NCBI GenBank assembly: GCA_958450365.1
Contig: CAUEEP010000730.1
Span: 1,784,001 to 1,848,000, forward strand
From: Mesorhabditis belari
Taxonomy: Eukaryota; Nematoda; Chromadorea; Rhabditida; Rhabditidae
DNA length: 64,000 bases
Reading direction: 5' to 3'
Below, piece by piece: positions 1 through 12,700 of the stretch. Position 1 is the stretch's first letter. Every line of letters starts with the position of its first letter. Under the pieces are notes generated by a model that made no database searches, was not told where the DNA came from, and saw only the letters and a list, made by a program, of their open reading frames with translations. The position numbers were made by a program, and so were the translations under genes.

Positions 1-61
1 ATAAGCGATAAGATACTAAATTTTCATAAAATATTACATACCAAAAGCAGTAAAAAAAAAC

Positions 62-3000
62 CTCTTTGTTAGGCACAATGATGGCAACGAGTTCATTTCG
101 ATCTCCCTGTCCGTGCACGTAGATTTGTTCGACAAAAGGCGATTGCTGGTAGACACTCTCGATCTTATCCGGGACAAGGAATTCACCCTAAAGCACAAGT
201 TGGAACAAAGTTAATCGATAGTAAACAAACATTCGGTAGTTTGACGAGATTTTTGATTCGATCCACAAGTACTAGACGACCTTTCTCATCAATTCTACCT
301 AAAAATTGCAAATTAATCAAGTCAACAAGATGAAAATCGTAAAAGTAAACTACAAAAGGTTATTGTGTTACGAAAATATTATGCACATACCAATATCTCC
401 AGTCCGTAGCCAACCATCAGAAAGGAAAGTCTCACTGGTAATCTTATGAGCTTTGAAGTATCCCTAAATACATTGAAGTTAGTTTAAGTGTAATCGAAAA
501 CCTTTGCAACAATTGGTCCACGAAAACAAATCTCTCCACAAGTCGAATCCACTTTTTTCTCGGGATTTGTCACAGGGAGCAGCTAGGAAAACTGTAGATA
601 AATAAAAAATGAGATAGACCTTCATTTCAACACAAGGCATCGGAACTCCAACGTGTCCAGTATCGTGATCTCCTTCGAGTGTGATCTAGAAGCATACTTT
701 AAAAGTTTCAGCGTTAAGAAGCTACCGTTCCACAAGCCGTGCTTTCCGTTAGTCCATAACCTTCGCGTACAACACAACCCAGAGCCGCTCGGAAGAATGC
801 CAATACCTAAACAGAAAAAAACCATAGCATGGTCAAATACACAATTCAAACTTTGATACTTACCTCGGAATTGAGTGGAGCCGAACCACAAACGAGTAAA
901 TCAAGATCTCCACCAAACAGTGCTTGAATCTAAACAACTCTTTGATTATTTTGGATATAAAGGCAAACTTTCTTGAAGATCATTCGATCGGCCCAGGTGT
1001 CTCGTCGCACAATTCCTCTAAACGGCTCACATCAAATTTACAGAAGAAAAACAATATACCTTTTCACCAAAATCTTTTTGTAAGTGAGAGCTAAATTGAA
1101 GAGCAGCAGCTTTACTGGGCTGAAGCGCACTTGTTCATAGATCTAAAAAGATCGTCCGTTTTTAAAACAACATCACCGCAAACCTTGTTATAAACTTTGT
1201 TGAGCACACGTGGCACCGTGATGAGTAGATTTGGGCGAAATTCTCGGCAATCATCCAGCACCATTTGAGTATTTCCACTAAAATTCAATAATATTCCGCG
1301 TCAGGTTACTTGAAAAAGCCAATTCAACAAACTTAAAAAAGCCAATTCGTCCTCCGACAACAAGTGCACCGGCAAGCACCACTCGTTCGTACATGTGGGC
1401 CAATGGGAGATACGAAAGGTAACGGCACTGTAAATAAATTGTTACAAATATGCTAATCATCTCTCACAAAAAGTATAATCAACTTACCGTATCATCGTGC
1501 TTGATATTGGTGTAAGCGAGAACAGTATGCACGGCTGCGATATTTCCATGTGATACTTGTACTCCCTAAAACTAACAATTCAAGAATTGTCAATATCCGG
1601 GCAAACCGAAAGTTCATAAAATTTTTAATACCTTTGGCGTTCCAGTCGTACCAGATGTGTAGCAAATTGTGGCAATATCGTCAGGCTAAACATTTCAAAA
1701 TTAACGAACTTACAAAATTTTTCTTTAAAACATGAGAAATCTTCAAGACGACAAAATAAAACCTTTGGTGGAATTGGTGGAGGGCGCTTCGACATGTCAT
1801 GACCGCGAACTTCGAATTCGCTAAACGAGAGCACCTAAACGACGCTATTAAACAAGTATGTTGTAAAATAGTCATACATGAATATCCCGATTTTGTCCTT
1901 CTTCTCTCAATCGTGCATCGAATGGGGCTCCAACGACAATCACTCGGAGATCCGGCACGCGGTGGGCATTTGCAATCAAAGCTGAACAAAAGCAATTTCT
2001 GATAAAGCGATTGCGCTTACATTGTGCTTTATCGGCAGTGTCACAAAAGATGAGAGGAATCGAGGCTTGTCTATAAAAAGTTCTTAAAACGTAAAAACAT
2101 AAAGTACCGCATGATGTAGAGACACTCATCAGGTCCATGAGTTGCATAGACGGGCACGTTGACCATATTGTAAGTGTAGCACGCGTGCTCGATCAACAAC
2201 CACTCGGGTCGATTCGCCGAAAAGATTCCAATGCGCGTGTCTTGTCCCGGTTGAATCCCAAAACTGAGAATCGCTGCGCCGAGTTTTTCCGAACGAGTGA
2301 CAGTCTAAAAGGAGATCGTTTTTAAACGGTCATAATATAGACTGTTGGGAAGATCGTCTTTCATTATTCTGGATAAACGCTAACTGTTATTCCGCAAGCA
2401 ATTCAATCACGTTACAACAGGATGTACGGGATCACGAGGATCTACCACTACAACATAAACAAATCAACCGTGTTATCACATAAGATCAAACGTCGCCCTT
2501 ATCAAATAAATCGCTCAAAAAGAGAAACCTCAGCATATGTGATGTACTCATAAGGGCGAGCCTCATCATCTTTCGCCACCCGTTGTCCCAAACATTCACC
2601 GTGCCGAGAGACGCGTGCACCACGGCGCAGCATCTAAACAAAAGTATCACAATATCAGAGTATCAATTTTAAACCTTAACTATGCACATTTTTATTAATC
2701 CTTGTTAAATCCTAATGATTGTAGCTAGAAGATCCGTTCGTTCAAGTGGATAACAATCTTTCTTACAAGCGACATACCTGATACAAAGTACGCGTGTCCT
2801 CGAAGAGATAAGTGCTCATTGGTTTGTCTCCGAGAAACGAGACACGATGACCGCCATCCTAAAGTTAAAAAAATCAAAAGGAAAGAAAAATATATTTTGA
2901 GTGGGGCAAAATACATTTGAGTGGGGCAAAATGTGCGCAACAAAGGTTTTTAACTATAAAACCCCAAACCTTATGCAGAAATGTTTGTTCGTTGAGGTCA

Positions 3001-3065
3001 CACATCGGATCGAGCCGTCCAGAGAAGGGAATGTGAATGGGGGATGAGGAGGCCGTGCTCTTCAT
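62..3065 (-). CDS. Long-chain fatty acyl-CoA synthetase (ACSL type), 3' end beyond window
   Basis: Activates long-chain fatty acids to acyl-CoA using ATP, normally at ER, mitochondrial or peroxisomal membranes. About 16 exons can be joined on the minus strand. The AMP-binding motif YTSGTTGTPK lies in the exon at about 1632-1685, YLPLAHMYERV near 1390-1430, VPRVLNKVYNK near 1190-1215, REGYGLTES near 750, GWLRTGDI near 390-420, and GEFLVPDKIE near 160-190. The order and spacing match ACSL enzymes rather than short- or medium-chain ligases. The most upstream clear exon (about 2970-3085) starts behind a TTTTTAG acceptor. I place the start at the in-frame ATG at 3065, but this acceptor could equally be internal, with a membrane-anchor exon further upstream. 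The last visible exon stops at 62 at a GAG|GTTTTT donor, so roughly the last 100-120 residues lie outside the window. Identity as an ACSL enzyme is secure; the paralogue is not resolved. Confidence 0.92.
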
Positions 3066-3769
3066 TCGGATTCCTCCATTCCACTAAAAATAAACAATAA
3101 AACTTTCTGAGTAGCAGAAAAATAAGAAACTTTGCAGGGGAAAAAGCTCACAGAGCAATTATTTTCCCCTCTACTGAAGGTCTTTAACGATCAGAGAGCT
3201 ACAATATGTCAAAAATTAACTTAACCTTCTATAAACGTCTTTAAATTTCACTTTTGAATTCAGAATTTTCTAACTGCTTGTAAAAGCTCTAAAAACACTG
3301 AATAACACGAAGGTTATACAAAGCTGCTTTTCCCCTAAAATATAGTGTTGTTGTTCAGCACGTCAAAATAAAGTTGTTCAATAATTTACCGCATCTTTTG
3401 AGGCGATTCTCCGAAGGATTCCTCTCGATGCAAGAAGCCGCATCACGTGACAAATAGAATGAAAAATCGTGGCGTATTTTGTGACAACTCGAAATTAAAT
3501 GCAAATTTTGTGAATTTACATGCGAACTTTCTATTCCGGCGTTTTCACTCACAATTGCAGTGTAGTTTTGTGTTACTGCCGTAATTTCAATGTTTATTCT
3601 GCAAATCAAACGCAATGCACCAGAAGTTTTGAGCCGTAAATCACAACAAATGTAGAAGAGATACAAGGAAAAGAACAGAAAATCAAAAAATATACCTCGG
3701 TAAAGATCGAATAAGTACCAAAAAATACCCCTTGAAGTTGTCAATAAGTTGTCAAAAGAAACACTTAAT

Positions 3770-6700
3770 TCAAATAGTCATCGATGAGAAAATGAGAGTG
3801 GTTTTGCTTTTATTCGACGGTTTCCCCACATAGAGATGACGACGAACGTCACGGTTGAGGAAAGCGTAAAGTATCCAATTGCCTAAAATTTTCCGTTTAG
3901 ATTTCAGTTAGATTTCAGCTGTATTTGATAGATTTCACTTCTGATTCAGTTGGGCTTCATTTACAGTATGATTCCGCAAACAATTCTACAGTCATGGACA
4001 AAAGTCTTGGCGGGTCCTGGGTGGCAACTTTCAAATGCAAATTTAGGAACCTTTCCGAGAGGCTATAAAAAAGTTGTCACAAGTATTTTTGAGCATTTTT
4101 ACTCTACTTTTAGCTATGATCAAGCATTGAACTCGAAAGTTTATTTTAAACAACAAAAAGGTCCCAAAAACAATGGACTTGGGGAAAAGTCTTGGCGGCT
4201 TACTACAATACTCGTTTTTTTGAAACTAGAGTTAGAGTTCAAACCCAAAGAGATAATCAAATAGGTCTTGTACTTTTCTATGTACTAGTAATTGCCAATT
4301 TTGTTTGAAAGTTAAATTTCTATATCTTCTTTTTTTCACACTCACCAGCTGCGTTGATATTTGGGAGAATATTGATGAAAAGTTGCAATGCCCGCCAAAC
4401 AGGATGAAACATCCATGGAGAGTTCAGCTCCATATTTGCTAAAAAAATGAAATCCGTAATCTTTTGGATAGGATGACTTTTGTCATGTTTATTGGTGTTA
4501 AAGGGCTTAGAGTCTTGAGTCTTGAAGGCTTTAAGAAAATGAGGAAAGGTTAGTCTCCTCATTCTACCCCGATCCGGTTACAGTAGGTTATAATAAATTT
4601 CCTCGATATAATCTTTCTTTAACACTACTCACCGACAAGCATCGGGATTAGAGTCACCGTCCAAAAGGGGGCCCAACAAACGAAATGATAAATGGCAATC
4701 CTCCAAATACTTTTTCTCACTTCACCCATGTAGCGAGGCTCGCGAATGCTTCGACCGCTGGCACCACCTGGATATTGATAAAAATTTTATTCAAATTTTC
4801 CCCTTGTCTCTTTTTCTCTGTTTTTTTTTATTCAAATCTTGGTTCAAATCCTTTGTTTTGAGTACCCCTATCCACAAACTTGTACGTGAGATTAGCACTA
4901 GACAGATTTCAAAAATTCGGCTCCACTAATTAGTAAGATCTTTTAGTTTTATAAACTGAAATTCATGTGAAGCTCTAAAATCAAACAATGATCGTAATCT
5001 GCTAATGAAAAGTGACGATAAATTTTGGTCACTGGTTGGAAAAATAAATCCCAAAGACTAATCTGTTACCGCAAAAAGATCGTGAAAACTTTTGGGGAAT
5101 TTAGGCTAAATGAAAGATCATTTGCGTAATCAAAATTCTCAGCATCTCAGCCAAGATGAGTGCACCAGAAAGCTTGCTACACCAAGTACAACTTTTGCTA
5201 TGTTTACCCTAAAGACTTCCGAGTTTTGAGCTTACTGGCTACAATGTATGTGTGGGCTATCCCCTCCACTCCTCAATCTAATCTCCGATTATCCTCAAAA
5301 GCATTCATTTTTTTCCCTTTTCATAGATTACTTTTCTTTTCTGCCTTTTCTTTATCCACCAAATCATCCACTCACCCGCTTCACATCTCATTCGAAATTT
5401 TCGCCGAACGTGACGCATCAAAAGAATATAACAAGTTGTCATGATCAATAAAGGCAAGAAGAAACTGAAAATGAAAGAGAGTTAAAATTGATTTTACAAT
5501 GAATCTCTCAGTAACAACTTTATGCGTTTCTAGTGCTATCATTTCACTAAGAGTATCTTTCCAAAAACTTACCCAGTCAAAAACATGTAGTGAGCAAAAA
5601 GATTGAAGAGTCGATCACTCATCCCCGGTACACATAAACGATGAATTTGATATGGCTGTTCAGTAGGTGCTGATAGATCCTGGAAAAGGCTTTGTTTTGA
5701 TGGCTTTGTTCATTGATAGACGATCAATACTAATCTAAAACACCAAGTGCTTACCATCGACGCCGGTAGTGCAATCTCGATAATCGTTGTGTAGTGAATT
5801 TGCACAGCCATCGGAACAATCACGAATAACAACAAAGCGAGACACATTGGGATAGCTGTGGTAAGGCCTTTCTTGAATGAATGTCTCCATCTGAAATTTA
5901 GACGTTACACACATATATATCTAATGGATTATTAATATCTAATATCTAATGAAATATTATATATATATTAGGTCCGTTATTGAATAGATTCAATAACAGA
6001 CGTAACATTAAACATTATTATTAGATAGTTAATAGATAATAGTAACAGTAAATCTTTCTCCAACCTTGTACAAACGATGAAATATCTCTCGAGACTCATC
6101 GCTGTCAAAACGACAACTGAGAAGAGTTTTGCGAAAATGTCGACCGCCAAATGGACATGGCAAAGCTGAAAAGGCAATTTTTCATAATCTACATAAATTA
6201 CAGCAATTACAGAAATCTACAGTATTCAATTTTGCAAACATTTGACTCTTTCCAAAACCCACAAAAGATCCTAGCAACCAATCAGCCGTTTGAATGAAGA
6301 GAATCACAGCCGGGATTGTCAACAGCAATAACAAATCAGAGATGGCCAAAATGAAGATGAAAAGCCGCGTTCGATGTGATGGGGAAAGTGAAGTGCCGCC
6401 TGTTGCACACAGACTAAAATCAGAGCTATTTAAGGTCTCATAAATGTCATCATATCATCTAGCTTGCAAAAGATTTCCAGTAGCTTACCGATTTCTCAGC
6501 AAATTGCCGATCACCCAACAATTCCCTGGCACTCCGATGACGAATGTCATCACGTAGATTGTAGTCACAACGTGGATCGGTACGTGCATGATCGGCTGGA
6601 AATTGAAATAACGGTTGATTGAAATAGTAATAGATAATTGAGATATGATAATTGACAAGTACGAAAAGTTTTGAACAATTTATCCCTTTCAATCGCACTA

Positions 6701-9700
6701 CAAAATTACCCGGAGTAACTGGACTACAAAAATTCGCTCAATTAATAAGATCGACAGTAGCCAAATCAAAACAAAAGATTAAAATTTGATTTTCAAAAAG
6801 TTCTCTGATATCAATAGATTGAAGTGTAGCAAAATTCCCAGACAGAAAACTTTTTTCAATTTCTCCGGATCTTCCCCCACAACGAGATAATCTCACTCAT
6901 TTTCCCCTCTCTCCGCCCCAATTTACTCCAATTTATTTAGAAACTTTTAGTAAAAAAAAAACTATTAAACTATCAACATCACAAATCTGAATAATTTTTA
7001 AATAATCTTTTACCGAAAGATTTTTGACTCTATAAGCGTAGGGAACTACAGTCAAACTGACAAATTTTCAATCACAAAAAAGAATTTCTTTGCATTTCAC
7101 GGTGGATTTGACAAATAAAAGAATATTTTTATGATTTCCTATAGGGCAAAAGAGAAAAGTTTCATAAATCAAGAAGGACTTGTAAATAATGAGCTTATCT
7201 GATGTGTTTTGAGATCGTTTCAAAGCCGGAAATTCGATTTTGGTTAATTTAGGGTTGTTATTGCAAGAAAAAGGGTAGGCCTAGAAAAAATCTAAAGATA
7301 ATAATATAGCAGAAATGTTATGGCCTGGGTGAAATGGAATTTACAAGACTTTAGGCTACATTCATGGGGTAACTTGAGCTACAAGCACAAAGAAAATTCA
7401 CCACAACTGATAGATTTGATTGTTTTAATCAAAAAGTCATCCTTTCTAATATCTTTAAGTGAAAAAGGCCAGGGCTGAGATAGGTTTTGATGATATTCAG
7501 CTGGGAATTTAGATACAACCACCCTCAATGCCTTTCTTTTCCTTTTTTTCTCAACTCCACCCCTCTAACATGCCAAAACAAAGTCAAATAATAAAAAAAA
7601 AGCAGAAAATGATTAAGTAGCTTATTTGCAAAGCCTTTGAGTACAAGTATCGATGTGTCATCTTACAAAATGTTGAGATAAGCTGCAACCCCCTCGGATT
7701 GTCTAATTGAAAGCAAAAATAGACTAGCTAGTAAAGATTTTGAAAAGCTACAGTACTCCTAGAAATATTATAGCTGTATTTGATAGATTTTTTTTGTCTT
7801 ACTATTAAACGGTTAACTTCATTTTTAACGGTTTAATGAAAGAGTCACTTTACAAAACCAAATGATGAAGTATTAAAAGAATTATGATTTGTGAAAAGTT
7901 GAAACCAAATCTGTGAACTGTCGGCAGCATTAACCGATTGATAATAAAACAAAATGCAATCAAAAACCCCATTCTCACAATAAATTTAAATTTCCGGTGA
8001 TTCGCAAAGTTAATGGAAGACGACGCAAACAAATAATCTCGATTAAAAATTTCTCGACACTTTTAAGATTACTGTAGCTTTGAAAAAGATTTGTGATTTT
8101 TTTTTGGATTCGGCGAGAAAAGCTTCTCAAAATTTGAGGACAACAGAGGGCTGATCCTCGGAAAATTTAGAGGCAGAAAAGTACAAAGAAGTTGGAACGA
8201 AATTTTTGAAGAAAGAGCTAATTTCGGGTTTTTTCAAAGAGCTTTCATTTTCATTTTCAAAAAAAATATAAATTATTAATCATATTTGCATCAGATTTTG
8301 TGATGAACGAATGGGATGGACTGGGGGGAAAGGGGAGAAAAGATGGGACAAAGAAAGTTTGGAGAATAACAAAATTAGCATGCTTGGAATGAGCGAAGAA
8401 TCTTTCGTACAAAAATCTTTTGCTTACTATTAGACTCAAAAATGATCCTTGACATAATAAAGATTCAACTCATCTTTTCCAAATTTTGTTCTTATATACT
8501 GATATTTTTTGAAAGACGATTTTATTTGATATGGTGGTGACAATTCGTGGGGGAGGAGTATAGGGAAACAGGGAAAGGACCAGCACCCAAATTCCCAACC
8601 AAATATCATCAAAACCTAGCTCAGCGGTAAGCTTTTCAGCTTTTCATTCAAGATTTCAAAAAGTTATTAGATTTTAATTCAAAAAAGAAAAAAGATTAGC
8701 TTTTCAGCTTGGCAGCTTTAAAATTTGGCATTTAGGAAAAGCTGAAAATTGAAAGAAAAGGAAAAATAAGAAAGAGATCTTGAAGAATTGTAAACCTAAA
8801 CTAAAATGAGTGCAAGGATCGGTGCAAGGTACTTTTAAAATGAGACAAACTGATTCAAGAATTGGATACTCTAGTTATGGACTTGTACTAGACTCTAGTT
8901 ATGGACTTGTACTGGACTCTAGGTACTCTAGTTATGGACTTGTACTGGACTCTAGTTACTCTAGTTATGGACTTGTACTGGACTCTAGTTACTCTAGTTA
9001 CGGACTTCTGGAAAAATATATAGCTACAAAATGAATTCAAATCTAAATGTTTAGCAAGATTTAGTTGGTTTATAAGTCATCAATGTGTTACTAAAGTGTT
9101 ATGCATCAAGACAGAAAGATCAAAAAACAAGTTACGAAAAAAATGCTAAGGCTCTACTAGATGAAGCCTAATTATTGGAGGATCCTTTCAGCGAACGGAA
9201 GACTCAAATATCACTTATTAGAGAAGAGTGAGGTAAAAAGGAAATCCACATCAGGGCTCACAAAGAAAAATTCTATTTAGAAATTGGCGAAAATTTAATC
9301 ATAAAATGTGCGCCGAGTGGTAATTGAGTGAAAGAGTAAAGAGAAACCTTTCAGTTTCCCAAGTTTGTTTTTTTGTCGGAATTTGTTGTTGTCTTATCGC
9401 CTACCTGCTCTGAATATTCATTAATTCTCGAGACACAAAAATAAGTCTCTCGATGTTCAATCTGTGAAAAGAGAAACGCTAGTGTACTCGAATTTGCCTA
9501 TCGTGCTTCATTTAACATTTAGGCTTTCTTTCAGAATTTTTTTCGAAACCGGAGATCATCTAGGACTTCGATAAGAATATGGGGATTAAAATATTTAGAA
9601 GCTTGATGTTTTTTGGAAAATTAAAGTGTCTGATTGGAATATTGGCTTACAATTTGGAATATTTGAAGGCAAATGGGTTAAAATGTTTAAAATGAACTTT

Positions 9701-12700
9701 TGAAAGGCGAATTTTCACAATTATCTTAAACAGAAATGATTTTATTAATAGCTAGAATGTTCTTTTGAAAAGCTTTCGTAATTAAGATTGAAACAAACAA
9801 ATGACCCGTATTTCGTTGACTTTTGAGATACAATTAAATCCCGTTTGAGAATCCACGCCGATGAATAGATAATTTAAACTAGACATAGTTAAATAGATAA
9901 ATGTTTTTCTTTATTTTTCAGAAGAGCATTTTTTTAAAACACAGCTGATTGTTAATAACAAGCTGTTAATAAAGCTGAAAGTTGCTTGCAGCAGCTTCTT
10001 GGATGCCGTAATCAACAAGGAATCGAAGTTGAGCAATGAGATAGAAGTCATGATAATAGATTTTTGTCTTACTATTAAACGGTTAACTTCATTTTTAACG
10101 GTTTAATGAAAGAGTCACTTTACAAAACCAAATGCTGAAGAATTAAAACAATTATGATTTGTGAAAAGTTGAAACTAAATCTGTGAACTGTCGGCAGCAT
10201 TAACCGATTGATTCAATGAAATCATGACTTCTATTTTGAGAAAATACATCCTAATCTTAAGCCAAGCTATTTGAATTTATTTATTGGATATTAAGTCTTA
10301 TATTGGCTATATTGGAATTTAGAAAAGTCAATAATCGAACGGAATACAGTCGGAATGCAGTTTTCTGTGTTGATCACCTCAGAAATGAATGGAAATTGGA
10401 ATTCAATTAAGAGATAAACTAGAATATTCATAAAATAATAAAAGGATCAGACAAATCAAACATTTGTACATTAATATTTGAGTATTTAATGAAAAAGAAA
10501 TAGATTCCTCCTTCAGAGAAACAAAAAGGAACAAAAAGTTTCAGAAAAAAGAAGACAGATCGGATAATTGGATACATTCAAAGACTAATCCCTAGATTGG
10601 CTTTTTTTTCGATACATTTATTTCCCGATGAATAAACTTTTGTTTGGGTATTTTGTTTTCTTTTTTTCAAAATCACAAAGCTAAATAACACTAGAGATGT
10701 CCCGATACATTTCTCTTTTCTCAAAATTTCAAAGGCTTTCAATTTCATTATTTTTTCTTTAAAAAAAAACCCCATTTGGACTTAGCCTAATTTTTTTTCT
10801 CGATTACTAATATTTAAGAACAAAATACCAGTATGTCATCAAATCCGGGATCAAAAACATTTAAATATTCAGAAATGGCCTTTCCTCATTTTTTCATTGA
10901 CTATAACCGCCAAAGAAAATCCCCGCTTAGCTGGGGCTTTCCGAAAGTGGAAAAACTTTCCGAATTCCCAGTTAATGATGGAGAGAATTCATTTGAATTC
11001 AAAAAGTAAATTTGTTATTTGAATTTGGGAATACTTCCGGGAATCAATTGGCCGTTTTTAGGAAAATTTTTTAAAATGTTTGATTGTTGGGAATTCGGAA
11101 AGTTTTTCCACTTTCGGAAAGCCTAATAGTGCACCATGAGCGTCGCCTAAATTGCTCAAAATCTCGAGAACCGCTTATCAGAACCGAAAATGGGTCGGAA
11201 AATGTAGCTGACGATGAGATCTAGTGGGGGATTTGAGTGTTGAGCTTCTGCGAAAGTTTGGGAACTGTAAAATAGTCGTCAACTCGGCGCGGCCGGGCAG
11301 AGGGGGAGAGGGCACTACAATTAGAGAAAATACAGAATACCTTATTCTCTCTAATAGTAGTGCACCCTAAGCGTTGCTTTTGCTCGAATGCTCGAAATCT
11401 TGAGAACCGCTTATCAGAACTTATCGATGTGAGGTCGGAAAATGTAGCTGACGATGAGATCTAGTGGGGGATTTGAGTGTTGAGCTTCGGCAAAAGCTTG
11501 GAAACCGTTAAATAGTCATCAACTCGGCTCGTCGGGGTGCACTACTATTAAAGAAAATACGGTATATATTCATAAATAGTTCTATTTTAGGCGTCCAGAA
11601 AGTCTTTTCATTTCTTTTATTGAAAAATAACAAATTCATCAATTAAATTGCTGTAAAAAGTGTGAAACGAAAGTATCAAAAAAGGAAAGAAAAGACTTTC
11701 TGGACAGCCTAACATTATTCGTCAACTATAAGAACAATAATAAAGAAAGATATCTTATAGAATTGTCAAAGAAATTCTATAATTTAAGAATTACATCATT
11801 CAGCTTTACAGATTTTTTTTTATTAGAAAAAAGAAAAAAGAAATTTCAGTTTTCCCCTCTTATTCACTGATGAATTTATCAGATTATAGCCATTTCTCTA
11901 AATAAAGCAAACACTTGAAAACTCTAAGCCACCAGTCAATAGACAACAAACAATAAAAAAAAACTCTTATTCACTGATGGATCCATCGAATCACTGATGG
12001 ATTTTCCTCTTACTCACTGATCCATCGAATAGGTCAACTATGTACTGGGGAGTCTTGCACGGGTGAATAGCGGATAAAAATGGGAAAAACTAAATGGATA
12101 AACAATAAGCATACCTATAATTATCAGATTATAGCCATTTCTCTAAATAAAGCAAACACTTGAAAACTATAAGTCAACAGTCAATAGACAATAAACAATA
12201 AAAAAAACTATAACATACTTATGAAATATAAAGGTTTATTTAAAAAATTTATTTACTTACAGACATTTTTGAAGCTTTACAAGGAGCGTCTGCGAGGCAA
12301 AGATGAGCTTTACAATGAGAGTCTGCGAGTCGCAAAGATGAGCTTTACAAGGAGAGTCGCAAAGATGAGCTTTTTTTGAAATGAATATGAAAACAATAAA
12401 CCACTTCGAATATCCAATTATCTTCTGAAACTTTTCCCTTTCAGTGACTTCAGAGATCAGCTGCAAATCACAGTGTTTCAGCTTACTTTTTTTGAGTTTT
12501 GAGACGTGTGGAAAGACGAGAAATTTCATGTTTGGAATTGTTTTGCTTTATAAAGAAACCGAGCAAAAAGAGTTGAAATCGAACTCTCAGAGAGCATTTC
12601 ATTTCAAAAACATCAATTTTCTCTCCATCAGCTATGTACTCGGCAGTCTTGTACGGGTGAATAGCGGACAAAAATGGGAAAAACTAAATGGATAAACAAT

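Noticed and set aside
3355..3744. 129-codon minus-strand frame starting MTTSRGIFWYLFDLY upstream of the acyl-CoA synthetase
   Set aside because: It could be a 5' membrane-anchor exon, but the join to the exon at 3085 cannot be shown and the frame starts only 26 bp from the GPCR stop.
8810..9034. 74-codon frame with Ser-Tyr-Gly-Leu-Val repeats, and its twin at 13763-13981
   Set aside because: Created by the tandem array; the same peptide arises from a dispersed repeat, with no promoter or signal peptide evidence.
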